From Absidia repens (lineage: Eukaryota > Mucoromycota > Mucoromycetes > Mucorales > Cunninghamellaceae), in contig MCGE01000028.1 in the NCBI GenBank assembly GCA_002105175.1, positions 1 to 64,000 on the forward strand: a stretch of 64,000 nucleotides of DNA. Direction: 5' to 3'. Positions 1 to 13,315 of this stretch are shown here, piece after piece. Each line of letters begins with the position of its first letter. Within the stretch, counting starts at the first letter, position 1. A program made the translations under genes and the position numbers. The notes beneath the pieces were generated by a model, which was not told the DNA's origin, ran no database searches, and worked only from the letters and a program-made list of their open reading frames with translations.

Positions 1-144
1 ATTATAAACTACATTTGCATAAGACAGGGATACACTAAAATACAACCATTCGTCTAACAGAAACGGAGAAAGAAAAGAGAGATAACAAAGGTGAGATTTC
101 GTTTATTCTACAGCTCAGTTCAATTCATTTCATCCAAGTGGTTC

Positions 145-1648
145 TTACCCATTTTCGTTCACAGACGAATCGGCGGCTATTGAGTCTTCATCCATCATCA
201 TTTCATCACCACCATCGTCCATACCATTGTCATTCACCTCCTATAAAATAAAAAACCGTCAATACAATGAATAGAAGGTTCCTGGGATATATATTCCAAA
301 AAGCATCTTCTTTTTTTTTTTTTTCTCTTACCATAATAATAGCATCTTGATCAAACTCCGCGACACCTGGTAATCCACCCAACACCAACTGATCATCCGA
401 TTGCATATCGACGTTCCAAGCTTCGCTCCAACCAGACACCACCGAGGCAGCAATATGACTTTTCTTGGAAGAAGGAGGCACGGTATAGAAAGGGATTTTA
501 CCACTATTCCAATCATTCAACACATAACGAGCCACTTGTTGCGTATCGGCCACACCCCCGCGTCGTAATTTCCCCCGTTGTTGAGCCAATAGCACCAAGA
601 ATTCATGAGCATTGTTGAAATACCCAATCTTGTAAAGGCCCATCAAACTAGCCGTCGTACACCGCGACACAATCACTTCGACGGGCGTCACAGGATCCTC
701 CAATAATTCGACCTTGATACAATTTCGTAACGCAATTTCCGCATCCGTTTGTCCATCCTGGCCTTGTTGCGCAAACACAATCCCGGGGCAATCCAGTAAT
801 TTGATGTTCTTGTCGAGCGTGATTTGTTGTGCGACTTTGGTGAAGCCCGGCGTCGACCCGACCCCACAGACTTTGGTGCGTTTGAGTGAGTTGATGACCG
901 AGGATTTGCCGACGTTCGGGTAGCCAATGATGCCGACAGTGATGGACGTCTTGAGATTGATGTTGCGCGAATAATTTTTCAGTAATCGCACCAAGGTATC
1001 TGCACCCAGACATTCGGACGAATTGAGCAAGTTTTCCGTGGCACTATCTGTGGACACCGACGATTGACCCAGGTTGCTGCGTTGGTTTTGCGTGGATGCC
1101 TTAAATGCAATGGCCGGGTATTCGTTTCGAAGATACTTTAACCATGCTTCCACGTTTTCCCTAGGCACAAGATCTAACACAATAGAAATAATAAAAAAAA
1201 AAAAAGAGTCAGTGATGCTGCCGTTGCCCATTTGATTTGGGAGAAGGGAGGGTCTCAGTTTACCGATTTTGTTCAAAACCAAAATCACCTTTTTATCCAA
1301 TCCACTGTCCATGATCATTCTTTCGACATGTTTTGTTCTTGTACCAATAGGATCACGAGCATCCAAGATCTCCAAAATCACATCAGCATTTTCAAGCACC
1401 TTGCGGAATTCACGGAAATAGGCCTTTCTCGAGTTATCCTTTTGTCCAGTGGCTGCGGCATCCATCTGCATCTTGTCTTCCACAGTGGCTGGGACAATAT
1501 CATTGAATGCTTCTTGCTGACGTTGCGCATTTGCCACCATATCATTCAAAGATACATTTTGTCGTTGTTGTTGTTGTTGACGTTGCTGGGCTTCTTGCAT
1601 TTGTCGCAGTTTCGTCTTTTCCATACGATCAGCAAAGGTCTATATACC

Positions 1649-1687
<39 letters not shown>

Positions 1688-2077
1688 TACAAAAGGTGGA
1701 TTAGTTATGATATGCATAGGTCATGGTAATCGTCGGTAGTTGCTGCTTTCGACTATTTTTCTATCTTCCTACCTTGGCTCTGGCTTGATCCTTTTTAACT
1801 TTTCTTTGTTTGAGATGACCAAGATTAGGAAGTCCGGGATCTTTCTTCTTCTCTATTAGATTCAACAAAAAAAAAAGGAGGAAGGGAAGCGGAGAGTTAG
1901 ATCATTGCGATCATGAGATAACACATTCAACCAATCAAGGTCAGTAGTCAAAACTTACTTGTGCCATTCAATCGTTTGTCGACTTTCTTATCTAAAAAAG
2001 CCAATAAAATAAACACTTGGTTAGTATACTTGTATCGGTATAGTCTCTCTGACAAGAAACTTACTTAAAGCGCCCAT
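145..2077 (-). CDS. NUG1: Nucleostemin/NUG1-type circularly permuted nucleolar GTPase
   Basis: This GTPase family (yeast Nug1, S. pombe Grn1, animal GNL3/GNL3L) acts in the nucleolus in 60S subunit assembly and export. The GTPase motifs occur in the permuted order typical of the family: DARDP, then NKID (completed across an intron near 1175-1260), then GYPNVGKSS, then DCPG. The N-terminus is basic and carries the family's KKDPGLPN motif. It is built from small exons that I place at 2065-2077, 1959-1991 and 1773-1852, which join in phase 0 to the exon beginning near 1639. The last exon (145 to about 239) encodes an acidic Met/Asp-rich tail. The body between the GTPase and tail also matches the family (a LLAQQRGKLRRGG stretch). 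The very short first exon makes the exact N-terminus less certain than the rest. Introns contain long A/T runs. Confidence 0.9.
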
Positions 2078-2738
2078 ATTGTTTAGATAATAAAAAATAA
2101 CAAAATAAGTTGGGAGAGCAAAAAGAAAGAAAAAAAAAAATTCAAAAAAAAAAAATTGTGGCTGACATTGAATGTTTTAATCCAAGGCGGAATGATTTTT
2201 TTGACAGTGTAGGGCGGTTACACACACTATTATCCTGCTCCCCATTTCTACTTCCAGGACTTGGTATACTACTTTATACCATCACAGCAACTATTCAATA
2301 TTTCTCATGAGCTTACACTGCGCATAGCGAATATCACCATGTCTTATCATGTACATACCTGATACGCTTGCCCTGAGTGTGATCTAGGCGAAGTTCAAAG
2401 CAACCCTTTGCCCCACACGATCGTCTATTTTTCTTGTACTCCACACTTCAAATAAAAACCAAAACCGTTGATATGATACTATGAAAACACATTGTAGTAT
2501 ATGATTTGACAATTTTTTTATTATGATAACAATGATAAATAATGAAAGTAAAGCAATTGGAGAGGAGGAGGAGGAGGGGGGATAAGAAAAAATATATATA
2601 TAATATATACAAACGACAAGACACATCAGCTACGTTGATTCACAACAGTAACAAAAAAAAAAAAAAAAAAAAATACTAATCTATACAAAAAAATAGCTAC
2701 ACACAGCCCATACACAACATTCAGCGACCTTTTTTTTT
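2078..2738. other. Intergenic region between NUG1 and the Zn2Cys6 gene
   Basis: No convincing gene. It holds the NUG1 promoter side and the 3' flank of the Zn2Cys6 gene, with a GGA-rich stretch near 2560-2580 and an A-run near 2652-2672. On the minus strand, about 2370-2440 is open in one frame and ends at a plausible splice donor (AG then GTATGT), but it has no start codon and no acceptor that would join it to NUG1, so I do not call it. Confidence 0.5.
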
Positions 2739-5197
2739 TCAATCGAGCTCCTCTATGGGACCATCCATAAAGTAGGATTCCAAGTTTTTCTTCACCTCAC
2801 CATAATAAGCCAATGACGGATCCATATCTGAAGACACCGTAATAGAAGGAGAAGGACGGTATGCTGTCCAGTCATCTTCGATTTCATACTCCAAGCCTTC
2901 GCTACTTGTACTTGTAGACACATTGCCCGGTGAGTTTGCATGGTGATATGATTGGTATCCATCGGGGCGGTCTGGTGAAGAGATGGAGGGTAAGGAGGAT
3001 GATGTTGAATACGACGGCGAAGATGCACCGGTGGGATGCTGCTGTTGCTGCTGTTGCTGCTGCTGATGACGATATGAATATGAGGGCGATGTTTCTGCTG
3101 TTGATGCTAGTGCTGGTGGCTGCGGTGGCATTGTCAAAAGACTTGTGGATGAAGAGGAAGAGGAAGGTGCATCATGTTTTGCTTTCATTTGGGCCATCAT
3201 CACCGGGAGACACATTTGTAGGTTGCGTTCGGCACGTTTTCGGACTGATGAATTGGCAGTCTTGGTGAGGAGTTGTAATGCATCGGTGGTAATCAGCAGC
3301 CAGTGGAGATCAAGTGTGCAGGTTTCGCGATGGTACAATGCTTGGAAGAGATGCGCCAGGGCATCGCCACAAATCGAAACAATCAATAACGCCCGTCCAC
3401 CGTCCATGCGCTCCAAAGTAGTATCCTTCAAATCGGCATCAGACGGAGATTGCATAAACCTGATTTCAAGTGACAGCCAATGGGAATAATACAGTTGGTT
3501 CAACCGCAAGATATGAACATCTTGGCATTGTTGGACCACAGAAGGATCCAAATACTCCATGGGGGTCGACATGAGATGGAATTCTTTCGATACACCTTGC
3601 CAGTAGGAGAAGAGTCGGTGTTCCATAAATGAGATTTCCGAAAGCGACGCCTCGTCCAGCACACCGGCAAATAGTTGGTACCCGATGGTGTCCACATGAC
3701 TTGAAATATGGCAGTCGTCCATCAGTACATAATAGCTGAATGTTTCCACAATACGTTTTCGTTCCGGATCATCCATTTCACACGGCAGGGGGAGTGGATA
3801 GCCAATATCGCTTTGGGAAAGGAGCATGGAAAAATCGATGGAATTATCTTGGATGATTTGGACATGGATTACCAAGAACCGCACACTATAGAAGAGTCGT
3901 CGCCATGTTTCGGCCCGCGCTAATTTCGGTGTGGTGATAAAATCTACGTTTGCTCGCTGCGGTGATAGCGATGGTGGATAATTGCGGAGCACGGGAAGGT
4001 GTTCATTTCGAAGTGTCAGAATCATTCGCCAGGCAAGATCAAGGTAGATTTGAGTATCGTTGTTGCGTAATAAAATCATTGAAGACTGAGTCATAGCAAA
4101 TAATGCCATCACCGTTTCCAAAGATGCAGCATGGTCGTCATCATCACCAAACAGATCGTCACGTAGTTTTTCACGAGCGGAATGATAGAGGTATTGTCCA
4201 AAGTCAGATCGGTTGTAAGGAATCAATTTGTCGTTCACATGGACCACACAAGAAGACAATGCCATGAACCCAGCGAGAGCATAAGCCACAGTTGAGTCAG
4301 GGTATTTGCAAATTAATGGAAGATAATAAGATGAGACAATGGGCGTCATACTACGCACACAATGGAAGTGACTATCGACGAGATGAAGGACCGTTGCTTG
4401 ACGAATAAAAGAATTTGAATAGATGGCTTCCGGTTCTGTAATTGATGTGGTGATAATGCCGCTAGTATTTTGTTGCTGTTGCTGTTCTTCATTTGTTGAT
4501 GACGATGATTTCCCAAAGACTTGCCGAAGAGTCTGTTCTACTTGAAGCATTTTATTGGTGACGACCATCATCGTTTGTTGAGCATTGTTGGAGTAATAAT
4601 TCGGTGGTCGTTGCGGAGGATTTGAGACGTATCCAAAACCTTGAGTCAAAAACTGAACCAGATCCACCATGGAGTTGATAGAGGTTTCTAGTTGTATTCC
4701 GTTTCCACTAGGCTGAATAGTCACTGTCCAGGATGGCTGCTTGGTGTTACGATCACGCTGAATAGTAAATGTTGAATCGGGTGACTCTGCATGTTGATTG
4801 TTCTTTGTTGTGTTCGATGTAACATATGTTTGATCTTGTCGCTGATGTCTGTTGGAAGAAGAGAGTATCAGTTGCATTTCTTGTTCAAGGTCGTCCAAAG
4901 TATCTTTGATATCCCGCACTTGGTCCAATACACGTATTCGCTTTGACGCCGGAACCATATTCTTTGCCAAAATTGGTTTGAGGGTCACTTTGTAAACACA
5001 ATTGAGTCGTTTCTTTATACACCTTTCGCATTGTGTTGATTCCGTAGGGATGCATCGCCGTCTATGAGCTCGACAGTTTTCGCCTATATGAAAATATGAA
5101 TATTAAATATTTTTCGTTTTGGGAGAAATGCTTGGTAATTGTTGTACTTACAAGGTTTATTTCGTTTCTGTCTCGTTTCGTCCAATGAGGTCATCAT
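2739..5197 (-). CDS. Zn2Cys6 (GAL4-type) transcription factor with fungal regulatory domain
   Basis: A zinc binuclear cluster DNA-binding protein, expected to act in the nucleus as a pathway regulator; the target pathway cannot be read from sequence. Exon 1 (about 5153-5197) begins with two adjacent ATGs, and I take the upstream one. A short intron splits the first zinc-cluster cysteine codon. After joining, the cluster reads C-x2-C-x6-C-x6-C-x2-C-x6-C, with a basic RAHRRR segment between the second and third cysteines. It is followed by a basic linker and a short predicted coiled coil (VRDIKDTLDDLEQEM). The middle third has the helical character of the fungal-specific transcription factor domain. 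The C-terminal part is Ser/Pro/Gln-rich with a run of nine or more Gln near 3030-3065 and an acidic end, as in activation domains. Total length is about 765 residues, normal for the family. Confidence 0.9.
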
Positions 5198-5590
5198 TGA
5201 CCGTAATAATATTTTTGACCAGGAATAATGTAAGGAGTATAATGGATGGAAAAGTTTAAGAAAGGAAGAAAAGGAAGAAAAGAAGAAAAAAAAAAAAAAA
5301 AAAGGGACAGCGTAATTGAATTTCCGACAAAAAAATGATAATCGATTATCTGAAAAAATGAAAAGACAACGTTACACAATGTCAAAAAAGTTAAAACGGG
5401 ATTTTACTTGCAAAAATAATGTAACATATAAAGGAGATAACAAAAAAGTAAATTGATATGTTTTTATTGGAGTAATATGATATAAAGCAAAGGAGGGAAA
5501 GAATGGGAGTTCAATAAGACACAAGAAATGAAATGTGATATGAGAGTAGGGGTAAATACAAAAATAAGGGGGAAGGTAATAAGAGGAGTT

Positions 5591-6652
5591 TCAATAATGG
5601 TATTCATGATGTCCAGTACTGGTATGATTGTATCCATTGGCATTATTGCTGTTGTTGTTGTTGCTATGCTTGTACATGTGATAGCTATCATATCGATTTT
5701 GAGTATCATCTATATAATATCCTTTTTGTTCACCATACTGATTGAATGAGCCAGCTGTTGTGGGTGTGTTCAGTGTTGCCATGTCATCCAATCGAATTCC
5801 TGATTTACGTCGTTCGTGGCGTTCGTCTTCAAATTCGTCGCTGTGAATATGCTGACTACATATCATAGTGATGGCATTGCTGATGGCCAATAGTTGGAGA
5901 GCAAGAGCAGCAAATGTTATTAGGTATACTTTTTGGAAGACATTATGTATATAGGACCTTAGACTACTTGCACATGGAGGTAAAGATGCCGAGCACTGAT
6001 CCACTGTTGATCCACCTTTGAAGCCATCATAGCCACAACATGAAAACTACGTGCATAAAACCACTGTAAATACAAAATAGCAAAACTATTTCATGCAATA
6101 TCATATATAAACTTACTTCTTTCTGTAATGCAGATTGTTCATTTTCAGACGCAGATGACCAAGTGGTGAGTAGGTATTGATTTGAGTTCGCTGCCGCCCT
6201 GTAGATTTTCACTCCAATAATCACTTGAATGGCTAAAGACATGAGAATAACCAGAATATATAGATAAATGAATAGTCGGCGTCTACTAAATGCAGCAATA
6301 AAACCAATGATTGATGCGACCATGATAATAGCACCTAAAATAACAGATACTATAATAATATATATAATATACATTAATATCAAAGAATCTATATGTATAA
6401 ATATATACTGATGCTTACACTTGAATATCAGGTGAGGGAATAAAGTGGCACCCAAAAATTCGTTTCGTGATCCAAGGACACCAAAGGCAATATATGCTAC
6501 ACCAAGACAGGAAAAAAGTAGGTTGGAAATAATTACATATAACTTGCTCAGTCTGTACATACAAGAAAAAGTTAACCACTATCACATACACATACACAGG
6601 AAAGAGAAAAAAAAAACGAATGTTATAAATACCTTCCACAACACGTAGTCAT
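5591..6652 (-). CDS. Tetraspanin-like four-pass membrane protein
   Basis: Exon 1 encodes only MTTCCG plus part of an Arg codon (ATG at 6650-6652). Exon 2 starts near 6559 and continues into a hydrophobic segment. Further introns lie near 6345-6418 and 6060-6115. The joined protein has four hydrophobic segments: two N-terminal, one after a small SRRR loop, and one near the C-terminus (VYLITFAALALQLLAISNAI). Between the third and fourth lies a larger extracellular-type loop with the tetraspanin hallmark CCG (in CCGYDGF) and two further Cys (DQC and PPC), the usual disulfide set. The cytoplasmic tail is long, hydrophilic and Asn/His/Tyr-rich. Fungal tetraspanins act in polarised growth and appressorium function; a role here is inference only. 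Confidence 0.75.
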
Positions 6653-7453
6653 TGTATTAGCTCAATATACAGTTTAAATAAATAAAGGAAGGGAATGGGG
6701 TAGGCTGAGACGAGGAATCAAGTAGTATGTGTTGGTATTGAAAGGAATAGAAAGAGGAAAAGAAGAGTAAAGCACCACTCAGTCCGTGCAACAATTTTTA
6801 TGCCTTTCAATACCCGATCAAATCCGACCAATGAGAAAAACCAATGGGTATTATGGCAATCACTACACTTAGGAGCAATCGTGTTTACTGTAACAGTTTC
6901 TCCTTATATTTTGCCATTTTCATTGTTCAGTATCAAGAATGAGCATATCACACTTCTATGAAAAAGAATTTTATGTTGCTATACGCCTTCATTACAGTGT
7001 ATAGTAATCCAGATACCCGTTAACATTAAATGCCCCAAAGTAGAAATCAGTAAACAAAAAGGACAGCGTGCAAACCTTCAATTCATCGTCATCACCTCCT
7101 ACTATTTGTTGTACCACCTTGATTGTATAATATGTGAATGTAGTTACTTGATACTTAGCATTATGCAACACTTCTATAGAGAGGCTATTGAGCATTTGTT
7201 GCTCTTGCTACAGTGAATAATTTATTATTGTATGCGAAGGCAAAAAGTCCGACTTTTGCGCGTCACTGGGGATCGATTTTTGCCCAAAAAAAAAAAAAAA
7301 AAAAAAAACTTAACAAAATTAAAAAATATCGCTCCGCTCTTTACTCTCTCTCTCTCTCACTCTCTCGCTTTTTTTTTCCTTTTTACTATTATTTCTTGCC
7401 ATTATATTGTACATCTTTATTGCTCCTTCTCCCCTTGACTTTGCAGACCCTTG
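6653..7453. other. Divergent intergenic region
   Basis: Lies between the divergent tetraspanin-like gene (-) and the disordered-protein gene (+) and should hold both promoters. It contains an A-run at 7285-7308 and a CT-rich microsatellite at about 7343-7367 followed by a pyrimidine tract up to the downstream ATG at 7454. I see no gene. Confidence 0.5.
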
Positions 7454-9542
7454 ATGACAGGAATCGACCATGATAGCAACATACCCTCACGCTCCCATAC
7501 TGCTTCAATACAACCTATACAAGGTAAAACTTTTATACGAATAAGCTCACAAACTAGGAGCTGATTTATTGACAAACGTTTTCCCCCATATGTGATGTAT
7601 AGATGGATTGCCAACCAAGAGAACTGAAACACAAAGCTCTCAGACACAACCATGCAACTCAGCTCGTGGAAAACGATTCTCTCAGAAACTGGTCGATGCT
7701 GCAAGAAAATCGTCTATTGCGCGTTACCCTTTACTGACCCCACCTTCCACTTCAGATTCTCTATCGCCACCTCCTGGAATCTTTTTGGACGATGATGCGT
7801 CGACTGATGCCAGTTCTTGCTTATCAACCCCACAGCGCAACGAGTATGAACTCAACAGAAACCTTAGAAACCTTATGCTTTCTCCTCTTCGACTGGACTC
7901 CACCGTCATATCCTCCTCCATGTATCCAGCGGAAGACTCCCTCTACAATGCCACCAGTATGATGAATGAAACTCAAATGGCGCGACTAGAAAAGCGAAGT
8001 GAAACTCAACAGCATATTAGTGATTCTCCTTCACTTTCTGCCAAACCCAAACGAAGAAAACTCAAACAGCAAAAGACCACCTCATGGCGAATGGGAGCAG
8101 ATGCCACTCTAGACACAAGCACCATACATGGATCATCCGAACCCAATGGAGAACAAGACAGGCACCAGGAACAACAACAGCCTTATAGACGGAGCTCCCG
8201 AATTGCGACCCAACGAATCAGGATGCGAAATGATGCAAAACTCAGCGGCTCAAACAATGCACCTACAAGTAAGAAGTCCAATAAAAAACCTCCCATTATC
8301 CTCGGAATACCATCTACTGCCGACGATCGTCCCAGCAAGTCTTCCGATTTTAGATCAGCACAACAACAATGGCACGGTACCGATAGCGCTAATGGTGATG
8401 ATGATGATTATGGCGGTGATACTCACAGCAGTGCCATCAACAGCAGCAGCAACAGCAGCAACAGCAGCAACAGCAGCAACAGCAGCAACAGCAGCAACAA
8501 TAGCAATCAAAAACGACATCGACAGAGACAACGATCTGACATCGTGGAAGAACGACTGGATAAATTGATGTATGCATATGACACCTTAGATCTCAGACAG
8601 TACTCTATTATCCCTAGAAAACCACTGGCGCCCGTATATATTGAACTCGATGATGACGACGACAACGATAATATCGGCAGCGTGGAAAAACATACAGAAT
8701 ACGTGGATCTAACTACACCATCACCATCGTCCTCCTCTTCACTACCGACAATGTCAACACCCCCTGTATCTCATCATCAGTCATCTGTGTCGAATGGAAA
8801 CATGGCGCACGAAAACTTTGATGCAGTGGATATGAATGATGACGGGAACAAATCTAGAATACCGGCGCCAATATCAACAAACAATACCGTACATGACTTG
8901 GATGGTGCTCCACGGCCTCCTGCATCAGATAACAGCAAGATGGATCCAATAACAGCCAATAACTCAGCTCCATTATCACCATCCCCACCACAGACGAGGA
9001 ATTCAATGGATACTTCAACCATAACGACACAAAAAACAACAGCTAGCAACAATGATGGAACGGACCCATCAGCAAACCGCAACGCAGAAGACGTCAACCC
9101 TTCACCACAGCACGACAACGAGTTTATCTTACCGACAATGATAAAAAAGACGGCGGGCCATCTTCCTTCAAAGCAAGCAAGAGATATGTACACGTTTTTG
9201 ACCAGCAGGGAAGACGGACCAACAAACGATCGCGGACGTCTCTTACAGGAAGACAATCTATCGGATGTTGATGGGAACGGGCTCATCAACAAGGAAGAAT
9301 CTTGGGACACAACTACTACTACGACGACGACGACAACGACGACCTCCTCCTCCTCAACAACAACAACAAACAATACACAACAACAAGGATCACCACCACC
9401 AGCAACGCATCAGAATCATCATCCACCATGTACAACTTCCACTTCCAACACGACTACGACTGCTGCCAAATTCTTCTCTGACGAATCATCACTGTTAAAT
9501 AAAATGTTTGGATCAGTCTCACAGTATTTACTTGGCAACTAA
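7454..9542 (+). CDS. Large intrinsically disordered Ser/Thr/Asn-rich protein, function unknown
   Basis: Two exons: 7454-7523 and 7603-9542, joined in frame through a GTAAAA...TATAG intron that splits a Gly-Asp boundary. I chose the ATG at 7454 because the downstream open frame has no ATG near its beginning and the exon join is exact. The protein (about 669 residues) is almost wholly low complexity: a SSN repeat encoded by AGCAGCAAC units near 8440-8505, an Asp run, a run of Thr then Ser and Thr near 9310-9370, and many Ser/Pro clusters. Basic patches (KPKRRKLKQQK and RRSSRIATQRIRMR) could be nuclear signals. The most ordered pieces are a helical DKLMYAYDTLDLRQYSIIP segment in the middle and a C-terminal LLNKMFGSVSQYLLGN. 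I do not recognise a family. An AATAAA lies about 100 bp after the stop. Confidence 0.7.
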
Positions 9543-9614
9543 ACTCTGGTGATCTTTGGCATATACCTTCGATATATCTTATGTTTTCTTTTACTTTATT
9601 CTTTACTTTATTTT

Positions 9615-9645
<31 letters not shown>

Positions 9646-10859
9646 ACAATAAAAATCTTTATACCTACTTACAATACTTCTTTTGTCTTTTGTATGTGTT
9701 CTCTGTCTTACCTGTTGTCTGTTCATGTTGTCTATTTGAATGTTGTCTTCATATATATGTGTTGATTTTCATTGTTTGCTTCTCCATGTCATTTATTGTT
9801 TTATCCATTAACATAGCAGTTTGGACCGGATAGTTCTAGAATCAAACAAGTTACTTGATTTGGGTACACTACTGTTTTGATATATAGCCCAACTTTATGC
9901 TCAGAATGTGGGAGGTTCTGCAAGAAAATCATAAATCTATATAGATCACATGAAATTTGGCATGTAGTTGTTGTGGGGTGGTCAGTGAGGAAATGCTGTT
10001 CTCGTTAGAATTACACTCTGGTTCTGTGCCATCATTGATATGTATAGTGTTTGAAGAGCTTGAATAAAAATAATGGATCAAAAGGACCCTACTTTTATGA
10101 TAAGTTGAGTGAGAAAGTGTGCGTTGAAAGAGAAATCTCTTTCTCGAAGTTTAAATGGCTGCTAATAAAAATTCATCCACACCGTGTGTGGAGTAGTCCA
10201 GCAATACTTTATATCCAATTTTAAAACATTCTCACATTTACAAATGATTGACCTATTGTGTGTCAGGGCGGACGTGAATGGCGCAAGTAGTCATAGATAA
10301 GTTAGAATGGAGTAAAACAATGTCCTATTTGCGAGTTATACTCACAGCACAGACCTAGATTTATTTATATGACGTCTCGAGCATGAATATGACCGAGTAA
10401 TATAAGACTGCCAACTAGCTACTGGGGTCTCTAGGAGTGAAATAGTCATAGTGGGTAAGTTAGAAAGCATGTGTTAGGTAGACCGCGCAAAAAACAGCTA
10501 CAATAGCGACATTGTTCAATATTAAATGGATCAGAAGGCTGATAATAAAAAAGAAATATTTTATTGGGGCGTATTTGCGGGCACTAAAAGTAAAGGGGAA
10601 GGATTCAATGTTACAAGGGATTTAATGGAATGATCAGTTGGAGGAAGTATGAGGGAGACTAATGACAAACTAGAAGAATAGTAAATACTACTTTAAAGGA
10701 ATGGTTGAAAATAGTGGCTAATATAATGTATTGTACAGTATAAGGTATAAGGGAAACAATAGAGACATCTTTTGTTGAAGCACAATCATCATCAATCAAA
10801 AGAGGGTGATGGTGGTAAAACAGGGATCTACTGCACAAGACATGAATGACACAAACGGG
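9543..10859. other. Intergenic AT-rich region, no gene seen
   Basis: After the 3' flank of the disordered-protein gene (T-rich tract near 9617-9646) there is about 1.3 kb without a credible coding frame. Several scattered pieces resemble the 3' ends of dispersed repeat family A (for example TTTTATTGGGGCG near 10560), suggesting old eroded copies. All frames are broken and there is no RNA gene I can recognise. Confidence 0.5.
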
Positions 10860-11080
10860 ACATGTTTTATTGAAGCGAGCAAAAAGAAATATATTTTATT
10901 CAGGTATAGATACAAACTATGGAAAAGCTAAGACTAAACTAAGCTAATGAAAACTCCAAAGTCAACATACGGTGGTTCCAAATCCTGAATCCAAAATGAA
11001 AAGGTTTCCTGATGTATCTTGTGATCCCTGAGCTGAAACCCCTTCTAAACTAGTCCTGTTACTAATCTAAGTCCAATATA
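10860..11080 (-). repeat. Dispersed repeat family A, copy 1 (reverse)
   Basis: Core at 10991-11014 is the reverse complement of the family core (TTTCATTTTGGATTC plus AGGATTTGGA). To its left lie the family's downstream blocks: TAGCTTAG, the ATAGTTTGTATCTA block and a GAATAAA signal, all reversed. Edges are approximate. Confidence 0.7.
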
Positions 11081-11757
11081 ACCTCAGAAAGCTACAATGA
11101 TGAAGGGAAAAAAAAAAAAAGAAGAAGAAGAAGAAGAAGAAGAAAATAAAATGAAAAAAAAGAAGAAAAAAAAAAAGAGCGAAAACGAATATTCACGTGT
11201 GCTGAATTTGAATTGATGGTTTTGGCTCTCTGGTTGGATGATATATCCTGGAATCTTCAACCCAATGCGACGAAAATTCAAATGCATACGGCGCTCATAT
11301 ATATAACAAAAAGCGCCTTCCAAACATAAACCATTGTCCCTTTTTTTCTTTAATATCATATTACGTGGCTGAACTATTTTTCTGTCAAGCAAATTAAACA
11401 TCTTTAGCTATTTCCGTGCCACCCAAAATGTTTTTACGTCCTTACTGAACTGCTCCATATCATATAAAGTAATAATCAAATGACATAATGCGAGTACCTG
11501 CATTTCTCATTTCACATCAATAACAAAAAAATTCAATTTTACAAAAAGTAGAATATAGCATGCTGTTTAGTTTATTCATCAACAAAAACAAAAAAAAAAA
11601 AGTGCAATGGGGAGGGGAAGGTGAAGGAAGTTTTACTGATGGATTATGATATGAGCAGTGTAAAAAAAGGTGGGATATAAAAACTAGAAGAAGAATAAAA
11701 GGGCAAGATGGATATTGATAATTCATTGGGTAAGAGAATAAGAGAGATGATTGACAA

Positions 11758-13315
11758 CTATCGTTTCTTCTTAGTGGGAGGTTTGACATGTTCGTCACGT
11801 ACGGCATGTAAAAAGATCCTGTTGGGGTATGATGCATTTGCAAACTTGTATCCCTATTAAACAAACATAAAAAAAAAGCGTTATGAAGTGATTTGTATTT
11901 GCCGCAGCTATGATATTGATAACTTTCTTTTATACCTTGGTCCAATCATAGCTCACAGCATATGCAAAAATATTCCCAGTTCGATTGAAAGCGGTACAAG
12001 ATACGGTGCCATTGACATTGGTAAAGGCCTTCATGCGCTGTTTTGAGTTCTTATCCCAGAAGTTGACATTACCATCCGAGCCAGCAGTAGAGAATGTACC
12101 ATAGATGGGGTGAAAACTGATTGCATTGACCGAGAATACATTTTTCTTATCATCACGATGACATCTGAATGTCATATTATCCCTGGACAACAATGCACAA
12201 CACACACACAGATACACACAGATTAGAATTCAAATTGAGATTGAGGATTTTTTCTACTAGTCTACAAAAGTCACCTTACCTGGTTTCCTTATCATTAGTA
12301 TGCTGAACACCAACACGACCTTCAATAGATCCAACAGCATAGCCGTTTCCAACTGTAAAGCATGATACACATCTTGTTTGCCATTTAAGAGGCGAAGTAG
12401 TTTTCTAATGGGACAAAAAAAAATTGAAGCAGTCAGTTACTACGTACCTATACATGAGATTCGAATAAATAAAAATAAAAAATAAAAAGCTGTTCAAACC
12501 TTGAAAATGGTAGTGGGATTATTCAAGTCAACGATAATAATATGTCTTTCAGCAGTGCCCACCACTAACAAAGATCCCTGTGTATCCATACTATAACATC
12601 TTTCTGGAAGTTGCACAGTTCCGATGGGCTGATGAGAGCGTAAATCCCAGTATTTCAATGTCTTGTCCCAGCTTCCAGTTGCCACAATAGTTTGTCCTTG
12701 ATCAAGAAACTTGACACATTTGATCGGTTCACCATGTTCTGCTATTTGGCTGGTTTGCCCAGTGTTGATATCGAACAATCGGCCAGTCCTATCTGCGCCA
12801 CCAGAAACCAGTTTTGTACCATCCTATTTAACCCGCAGCAACAGCAGCAGCAAAAGAATTACATGTCGTCAAGTAAATTCAAATGATACATATAAAAATT
12901 ACAAAGTACAGCAACTATATATTTTTTTGTAGGCTTTACTTACGTGGCTCCAAGCAACATCCAATGCAGGTCCTTCATGAAAATAGGCGGCTTTGGGAAT
13001 GGCCATGCCTGATTGCTGTATGTCATAAACACGGACCTATTTGGACAAAAAAAAAAGGGGGGAAACAGGGCAGTGTGAGAACCATAAATAGTCCTTCAGG
13101 TCATGGCTTTTGTATATTAATTGAAGGTGGAGTGTCTTACTTGATTATCCCAAGACGATGCTGCCAAGTAATCAACTTGAGGAGAGAAGGCCATGGCAGA
13201 GATGCCATCGGAAGGGGGATTTGCAACCTAGTTAATATATTAAAACGAAAAAGAGTGAGCAAACTATGCGTTGAAAGAAGAAAATTGAACTTACTTCAAA
13301 GTCGTTTGGATCCAT
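11758..13315 (-). CDS. RAE1: RAE1/Gle2 mRNA export factor, WD40 beta-propeller
   Basis: Rae1/Gle2 docks on the nuclear pore (Nup98-type GLEBS motif) and supports poly(A) RNA export. Six or more short exons join into a protein of about 345-350 residues, the family length. The start is [12 protein letters not shown] (ATG at 13313-13315), followed by WD40 repeats containing [35 protein letters not shown] and [12 protein letters not shown]. Also visible are the family signatures [18 protein letters not shown] and the C-terminal [16 protein letters not shown] with a final basic KKKR. Introns lie near 11855-11935, 12183-12278, 12405-12500, 12825-12945, 13035-13138 and 13230-13293. The gene stands alone on its strand; its right neighbour is a long non-coding stretch. 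Confidence 0.95.

Noticed and set aside
2340..2460. Extra first exon for NUG1
   Set aside because: A basic frame ends at a good splice donor, but there is no start codon and no acceptor upstream of 2077 to join it in frame.
8777..9373. Minus-strand 198-codon frame with Val/Glu runs
   Set aside because: It is the mirror of the Thr/Asn/Asp codon repeats of the plus-strand gene at 7454-9542.
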